Source: Bacteroidales bacterium UBA1800 (lineage in GTDB: Bacteria; Bacteroidota; Bacteroidia; Bacteroidales; VadinHA17). From it: a stretch of DNA of 7,076 bases. The DNA lies in NCBI GenBank assembly GCA_002319915.1, contig DCFQ01000100.1, positions 1-7,076 of the forward strand, read 5' to 3'. Positions 1 through 4,603 of this stretch are shown piece after piece (the first letter of the stretch is position 1; every line of letters begins with the position of its first letter). Below the pieces are notes generated by a model, which ran no database searches, had not been told where the DNA came from, and saw nothing but the letters and a program-made list of their open reading frames with translations. The translations under genes and the position numbers were made by a program.

Positions 1-112
1 AGGGATAAATGCCCCTAGGGATAAATGCCCCTAGGGATAAATGCCACTAGGGATAAGTGCTCCTAGGGATAATTGCCCCTAGGGGTAAATGCCCCTAGGG
101 ATAATTGCCCCT
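1..112. repeat. Tandem array of seven 16-bp units, cut by the left edge
   Basis: Seven head-to-tail units of exactly 16 bp are visible, with consensus AGGGATAAATGCCCCT. Units 1 and 2 are identical. Unit 3 ends CCACT, unit 4 carries GTGCTCCT, units 5 and 7 share the variant AATTG, and unit 6 begins AGGGG. Each unit starts AGGG and ends CCCT, so each can fold a 4-bp stem, and each junction forms the palindrome CCCTAGGG when neither flank is mutated. The array begins at base 1, so its true length is unknown; it ends sharply at 112. The period is not a multiple of three and stop codons occur in the reading frames, so it is not protein repeat sequence. It resembles an intergenic minisatellite. Its function is unknown. 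Confidence 0.95.
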
Positions 113-204
113 ATATGTACTGCAATTGCAAAAGAATCAGGTGTTTATGACTTATTAAAAATAACTTCTCAGCTGGCCTTCCGATCCCCAGGTCCCTTTT
201 TAAC

Positions 205-220
205 CAAACCACCAAACCGG
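205..220. repeat. 16-bp direct repeat, left copy
   Basis: CAAACCACCAAACCGG is an exact copy of the sequence at 288-303, 83 bp downstream. The copies bracket a 67-bp segment containing the 236-252 hairpin. The complementary strand reads CCGGTTTGGTGGTTTG. The copies are longer than a usual transposon target duplication, so this is more likely the edge of a small interspersed intergenic repeat or a local duplication. Confidence 0.85.
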
Positions 221-235
221 GCCGAGCGTTAAGTC

Positions 236-252
236 CCGACATGGTATGTCGG
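236..252. repeat. Perfect 7-bp hairpin with 3-base loop
   Basis: CCGACAT, loop GGT, ATGTCGG: a perfect inverted repeat with a tight loop. It lies roughly midway between the two 16-bp direct repeats. Neither strand has a T-run directly after the stem, so it is not a normal intrinsic terminator. It could be the core of a REP-like repeat or a protein-binding dyad. Confidence 0.75.
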
Positions 253-287
253 AATAGCGAAGGAGCCAGAATACAGGGCAGGCAAAG

Positions 288-303
288 CAAACCACCAAAC
301 CGG
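288..303. repeat. 16-bp direct repeat, right copy
   Basis: This is the exact second copy of CAAACCACCAAACCGG (left copy at 205-220). It is followed by CAAACCC, giving a further partial echo of the CAAACC motif. It lies about 84 bp before the addA start codon. Confidence 0.85.
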
Positions 304-369
304 CAAACCCTTCCTCCTCCCGTGTTGAAAATTTTGCCCCTTAATCTCCCCCCATCCGATCTTAATTGT

Positions 370-381
370 GGTAACTTTACC
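370..381 (+). promoter_or_regulatory. Short dyad immediately before the addA start codon
   Basis: GGTAA-CT-TTACC is a perfect 5-bp inverted repeat with a 2-base spacer, ending 5 bases before the ATG at 387. No Shine-Dalgarno sequence lies between it and the start. It could be a small operator or an RNA fold at the ribosome site, but a 2-base loop is too tight for a normal RNA hairpin and the dyad may be chance. Confidence 0.25.
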
Positions 382-386
382 GGACA

Positions 387-3300
387 ATGGGAGTCGGATC
401 ACTAACCATATACAGCGCCTCTGCAGGTTCTGGAAAAACATTCAGGCTTGCAGGTATCTATCTCAGGAGGATTCTGACCTCACCATATGCCTATCGCCAT
501 ATCCTGGCCGTGACTTTCACGAATAAGGCAACAGCCGAAATGAAATCCCGGATTCTCGATGAACTTAACAAACTCGCATCGGGAGCCGGGTCCAGATACC
601 TTCCTGGTCTGGTTGAAGCAACCGCAATGCCAGCCGATTCCATACGGGAAGAGGCGGGAAGAGTACTCCACCGCATTCTGCACGATTTCTCGAGATTCCA
701 TGTATGTACAATAGACAGTTTTTTTCAGAAAATTTTGCGGGCATTCGCCCGTGACATTGGGATCCACACAGGTTTCAACATAGAGATTGATCATGGCCTG
801 ATACTTGCTGAAGCTGTTGAAAAACTGATCTCTTCAGCCTCTTCAGAACCAATTGTCAGAAACTGGCTTTCCGACTTCATAAGGACGAATATTGAAGATG
901 AAAAGACCTGGGATCTTAAGAAAGGCATTTTACAGCTGGCTGAGGAGCTTTTCAAGGAAAAGTTCAAGCTTCTGAGCCCCGGCGACAAGGCAAAGCTCCA
1001 CGATAAAGACCTGCTGCTCGGATATATACAAAAGATGAGAGCCATCAGGTCTTCATTTGCAGGCGAATTGAAATCGATTGGTAACGAGTGCATCTCATAT
1101 TTTGAAAAATTCTCGCTGACTGATGATATGTTCTGGTACAAAAAAACCGGTGTGCCCGGGTTTGTCAGGGCCCTTTCGGAAGGCAGGATAAAAGAGCCAA
1201 ACATTCATGTCAGGGAAATCGACCAGGCGGAACCGAAATGGTGTTCGGGAAAGATCAGCGACAGGCTGGCAGAGGCAGTTTCAGCCGGCCTTGGCAGCGC
1301 CGTAATAAAGGCTATTCGCTTCTACGATGAGGGTATTTTTTCGTACAACACGGCCAACCTTATCCTTTCAAACATTTATACGCTTGGGATACTTACTGAC
1401 GTGCTGGGTCACGTAAGGCAGATCACGACTGACGAAAATGTGTTCCTCCTTTCCGACACGGGTGAACTGATTTACCAGGTAACCGGGCAGGATCAGTCTC
1501 CATTTATTTATGAAAAAGTCGGGAATATTTTCGAGAATTTCATGATCGATGAGTTCCAGGATACATCTAAAATTCAATGGAACAATTTCATACACCTTGT
1601 TGATAACAGCATGGCACAGGGCGGAGATAACCTTGTTGTGGGCGATATAAAACAATCGATTTACAGGTGGAGGAACAGTGACTGGCGCATGCTCAGCAGT
1701 CTCAAAAGCAAGTGTGACGGTGAACGCATCAGATGTGAATCGCTTGACACAAACTGGAGAAGCTGCGAAAATATTATCGAGTTTAACAACCAGCTTTTTT
1801 CCGTCATCCCGGGTCAGCTGGATCTGGAGAAAGGCGAAGAGGAAGGCGGAGGCTCCTTTGCGGAACTTTTTTCCGAAGTCGTCCAGAAACACCCTCCGGA
1901 AAAGAAGAAGTCGGGCCTGGTCAGGATCGAATTTGTGGCTGAAAATGAAATTTCCTGGAAGGAAGAGGTACTTCGAAAGATACCTGGTATCATCGAATAT
2001 CTTGAGGATCGGAATTACAAGGCAAGGGACATTGGAATACTTGTAAGGAGCAACAGGGAAGGAGCGGATATTCTGAAGTACATGATCGATTACGGCAATA
2101 CATGCCCTGATGAGAAAAGAGCAAGGTACAACTTTAATATGGTCTCGGCCGATTCTCTCCTTCTGTCAAACTCACCTGCCGTAAATTTCCTCATTTCTGT
2201 CCTTGGGGTCATTGACGATCCTTCTGACATGATTTCCCGGGCTACTATGCTTAGGTATTACCTGATTGCTCAGGGCAGCACGGAGGCTGATGCCGTTGCC
2301 ATTTCGGCTCCGGGCCTTGAGGAGATTTCCTTAAGGTGTTTTCCACCAGATTCAAGGGAATTCCTTGAGTCAGTTAAGCATCTGACCCTTTGGGAAATAA
2401 CTGAGAAGGTGACAGGCTTTTTCGGACTTGGTGAATATCCTTTCAACGTTCCTTACCTCAATAGTTTCCAGGACATAATAATTAATTATTCATCCGGCAA
2501 GGATCAGGTGATACGGTCATTTCTCGACTGGTGGGAAACCGAAGGCTGCAATAAGTCGATAAGCTTGCCCGGACAGCAGGACTCCATCCAGGTAATGACG
2601 ATCCACAAGTCAAAGGGACTCGAATTTGATGCGGTCATCCTCCCGTTCCTTTCCTGGAACCTCGATCACAAGCCGTTCCAGAACAATATTCTTTGGATCA
2701 GGCCCGATAAGGAGCCGTTCAACCGCGTTCCCATACTACCGGTGAGATACCGGAAAGACCTTGAAAATTCCTATTTTAAAGATGATTATCAGGCTGAAAA
2801 GTCCTCAGCATACCTCGATAACCTGAACCTGCTTTATGTTGCACTTACTCGGGCCAGGAAAGCTATGTACGGATTTGCCCCTGAAAAGCCGGGGAATGAG
2901 AACAAGATTGCAGCTGTCCTGAAAAATGCCATCACTCTCAATGGTACTCTGCCCAACGGGGCTGGATTCCCGTTGCATGCCCGCTATGATCCCTCTTCTA
3001 TGGTGTTCGAATATGGCGACCTGCCCCCTGCAGGTGAATCACCCGGTGAAGTGCAGGGAGTACGCGTATCAAAATACCCTGTCAGCTTTAATCTTGAGCC
3101 CCTGAAGCTTAAGCTTCACTGGGAAGACTATTTCAGAACCGGGAAAAATGGTGCTGCAGATTCGGTTAACTACGGCAAAATGATGCATGAAGTATTCGGG
3201 GAAATTAACTCCGGGAAGGACGTCGGGACTGCGGTCAGGAAAAAGGTGCTTGATGGAAAGATCACACCAGCAGAAGAGATGCCCCTCTGTCAAAAGATCA

Positions 3301-3581
3301 CAGCTCTTATTGAAGCGCCAGGGGTCAGGGAATGGTTTGATGATGGCAACGAGGTTTTGAATGAAATCCCGATCGTGATCCCCGGTTCGGAAACAAGACG
3401 GCCAGACAGGATTATCATCAGGGACGGTAAGGTGATAATTATCGATTTTAAATTCGGAGAGGAACGGCAGCACCATTTACGTCAGGTCAGCCAGTATAGG
3501 GAGCTGATTTCGGGAATGGGTTACACAGACATCGCATCATTTCTCTGGTATGTGGATTCCGGTAAAATTATCAAGGCCTGA
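387..3581 (+). CDS. addA: AddA/RecB-like UvrD-family helicase-nuclease
   Basis: This 1064-residue protein is the ATP-driven 3'-5' helicase and nuclease subunit of a cytoplasmic AddAB-type enzyme that resects double-strand DNA ends for RecA loading. Superfamily 1 motifs appear in order: Walker A SASAGSGKT (K17), TFTNKATAEM (43-52), TIDSFFQ (108-114), Walker B IDEFQD (387-392), VGDIKQSIYRWR (418-429), TNWRS (455-459, R458), TIHKSKGLEF (738-747) and YVALTRAR (817-824, R822). A C-terminal PD-(D/E)XK nuclease follows with H934, D1007, D1020, K1022 and QVSQY (1033-1037), so both activities look intact. It is somewhat shorter than B. subtilis AddA (about 1230 residues). The ATG at 387 puts Walker A at the usual distance from the N-terminus, and no clear ribosome site precedes it. 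The stop abuts the next start, and the AddB-like partner is two genes downstream. A RecB-type name is possible, but an AddB-like partner favours AddA. Confidence 0.9.
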   Translation: MGVGSLTIYSASAGSGKTFRLAGIYLRRILTSPYAYRHILAVTFTNKATAEMKSRILDELNKLASGAGSRYLPGLVEATAMPADSIREEAGRVLHRILHDFSRFHVCTIDSFFQKILRAFARDIGIHTGFNIEIDHGLILAEAVEKLISSASSEPIVRNWLSDFIRTNIEDEKTWDLKKGILQLAEELFKEKFKLLSPGDKAKLHDKDLLLGYIQKMRAIRSSFAGELKSIGNECISYFEKFSLTDDMFWYKKTGVPGFVRALSEGRIKEPNIHVREIDQAEPKWCSGKISDRLAEAVSAGLGSAVIKAIRFYDEGIFSYNTANLILSNIYTLGILTDVLGHVRQITTDENVFLLSDTGELIYQVTGQDQSPFIYEKVGNIFENFMIDEFQDTSKIQWNNFIHLVDNSMAQGGDNLVVGDIKQSIYRWRNSDWRMLSSLKSKCDGERIRCESLDTNWRSCENIIEFNNQLFSVIPGQLDLEKGEEEGGGSFAELFSEVVQKHPPEKKKSGLVRIEFVAENEISWKEEVLRKIPGIIEYLEDRNYKARDIGILVRSNREGADILKYMIDYGNTCPDEKRARYNFNMVSADSLLLSNSPAVNFLISVLGVIDDPSDMISRATMLRYYLIAQGSTEADAVAISAPGLEEISLRCFPPDSREFLESVKHLTLWEITEKVTGFFGLGEYPFNVPYLNSFQDIIINYSSGKDQVIRSFLDWWETEGCNKSISLPGQQDSIQVMTIHKSKGLEFDAVILPFLSWNLDHKPFQNNILWIRPDKEPFNRVPILPVRYRKDLENSYFKDDYQAEKSSAYLDNLNLLYVALTRARKAMYGFAPEKPGNENKIAAVLKNAITLNGTLPNGAGFPLHARYDPSSMVFEYGDLPPAGESPGEVQGVRVSKYPVSFNLEPLKLKLHWEDYFRTGKNGAADSVNYGKMMHEVFGEINSGKDVGTAVRKKVLDGKITPAEEMPLCQKITALIEAPGVREWFDDGNEVLNEIPIVIPGSETRRPDRIIIRDGKVIIIDFKFGEERQHHLRQVSQYRELISGMGYTDIASFLWYVDSGKIIKA

Positions 3582-4565
3582 ATGAAGAAATTACCCGAAA
3601 TAGGGAGACAATATAACTGGGGCACCGGACGCCGGTTCAACTCCTATGCAGACCATTTCAGGAGGCTGTTTGGCACGCGCGTTCAGAAGTTGTCGGTCGA
3701 CGCCGGATTCACCTGCCCCAACCGTGACGGATCAAAAGGTACCGGCGGGTGTACTTACTGCCTTAACAAAGCTTTCAATCCTTCCTATTGCCTCCCCTCG
3801 AAAAGCATTACTGAGCAGATCGCGGAAGGCATTGAATTCCACAAGAAAAGGTATAGGCGGGCAGATTCCTACCTGGCTTACTTCCAGGCTTATACAAACA
3901 CGTATGCTGCCGTGCCAAAGCTTGAGGCCCTCTATGCCGAAGCCCTTGAAAATGAGGGCATAATAGGAATAATAGTCGGGACGCGCCCTGACTGCATTGA
4001 CGACCGGATACTCGACCTTCTCTCGGACCTTTCACAGTCGCACTACGTTTCGGTAGAATACGGAATTGAATCGTGCTATGACAGGACTCTGAAAAGGATA
4101 AACCGTGGGCACGATTTCGTTACTGCCGTGAGGGCTCTCGAAGCCACTTCGCAAAGAGGGCTTCGTACGGGGGCTCATTTCATTTTCGGCCTCCCGGGTG
4201 AGACCATCGCGGAAATGCTCAGCGAAGCTGACATAATTTCCTCATTGCCGCTAAGCTCGGTAAAATTCCACCAGCTTCAGATAATTAAGGGAACGGTTAT
4301 GGAAGAAGAGTTCACCGGGGATCCGGATGAATTTGTGAGGTTCAGTCTTGATGATTATGTGGATTTCATTGTCAGGTTTATTGAAAAGCTCAATCCGTCA
4401 ATCGTTGTTGAACGCTTTGCGGGCGAAGTCCCGCCGAAGTATCTTTCCGCCGAGCCGTGGAGCAGGATGAGAACCGACCAGATAATGGTACGCATCGAGA
4501 AGAGGATGGAAGAGCTCGATATATGGCAGGGAAAAGGTTGGCATAACATAAATATCAGTGCGTAG
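3582..4565 (+). CDS. TIGR01212-family radical SAM protein (YhcC/YtqA type)
   Basis: This 327-residue protein has an Elp3-like radical SAM core. The cluster cysteines are C45, C57 and C60 in the spacing C-X11-C-X2-C, within TCPNRDG...GGCTYC, which is the signature of this family rather than the plain CX3CX2C. Other family blocks are SVEYGIES (157-164), HFIFGLPGET (199-208) and KFHQLQIIKGT (228-238). The length is normal and nothing is missing. It should bind a 4Fe-4S cluster and S-adenosylmethionine and generate a 5'-deoxyadenosyl radical. The B. subtilis relative YtqA (MnmL) is reported to act in forming mnm5s2U at tRNA position 34; whether this protein does the same is inference. The ATG directly follows the addA TGA (TGAATG), with a weak AAGG (3573-3576) five bases upstream of it, which suggests translational coupling. 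The TAG stop is followed at once by an in-frame TAA. Confidence 0.9.
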   Translation: MKKLPEIGRQYNWGTGRRFNSYADHFRRLFGTRVQKLSVDAGFTCPNRDGSKGTGGCTYCLNKAFNPSYCLPSKSITEQIAEGIEFHKKRYRRADSYLAYFQAYTNTYAAVPKLEALYAEALENEGIIGIIVGTRPDCIDDRILDLLSDLSQSHYVSVEYGIESCYDRTLKRINRGHDFVTAVRALEATSQRGLRTGAHFIFGLPGETIAEMLSEADIISSLPLSSVKFHQLQIIKGTVMEEEFTGDPDEFVRFSLDDYVDFIVRFIEKLNPSIVVERFAGEVPPKYLSAEPWSRMRTDQIMVRIEKRMEELDIWQGKGWHNINISA

Positions 4566-4603
4566 TAACCATAGGATACAACAGAACGCCCGAAAATAAT
4601 TGT

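Larger units (their letters stand above)
113..386. other. Intergenic region upstream of addA, no convincing gene
   Basis: Together with the tandem array this makes 386 bases without a supported gene. It holds a perfect 10-bp palindrome TGCAATTGCA (121-130), two exact 16-bp direct repeats around a strong hairpin, a C-rich stretch (about 310-356), and the dyad GGTAACTTTACC just before the addA start. I looked for the Bacteroidota promoter pattern (TTTG, about 20 bases, then TAnnTTTG) and found no properly spaced pair. TAACTTTA at 372-379 resembles the -7 box but lacks a spaced partner and almost touches the start codon. The promoter for the three genes is presumably here but cannot be placed. 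A 54-codon + strand ORF (241-405) and a 70-codon antisense ORF (229-441) cross the region and look fortuitous. Confidence 0.7.

Noticed and set aside
1..112. CRISPR array
   Set aside because: The units are contiguous 16-mers with no unique spacers, and there are no cas genes in the window.
121..130. Perfect palindrome TGCAATTGCA
   Set aside because: A 10-bp palindrome in AT-rich non-coding DNA is easily chance; there is no second copy nearby and no recognised regulator site.
173..201. Possible terminator: CTGG and CCAG arms followed by CCCTTTTT
   Set aside because: The stem is only 4 bp with an 11-base loop, too weak to call, and no upstream gene is visible for it to terminate.
241..405. 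54-codon + strand ORF overlapping the addA start, a possible leader peptide
   Set aside because: It starts within the loop side of the hairpin, is rich in proline and asparagine, has no ribosome site, and its composition follows the C-rich non-coding sequence.
229..441. 70-codon antisense ORF overlapping the addA start
   Set aside because: It begins inside addA and runs through the direct-repeat element; no domain is recognisable and the reading frame is probably incidental. If the 205-303 element proves multicopy, similar short hypothetical proteins may be annotated elsewhere for the same reason.
1368..1892. 174-codon antisense ORF inside addA
   Set aside because: It lies opposite the conserved helicase motifs II to IV of addA; the sense frame explains the sequence fully.
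1678..2046. 122-codon + strand ORF in another frame of addA
   Set aside because: It is a basic, low-information translation in the shadow of the addA frame, with no recognisable motif.
4563..4568. Tandem in-frame stops TAG TAA ending the radical SAM gene
   Set aside because: Double stops are common by chance and serve as a simple backup; there is no sign of recoding or readthrough into the next gene.
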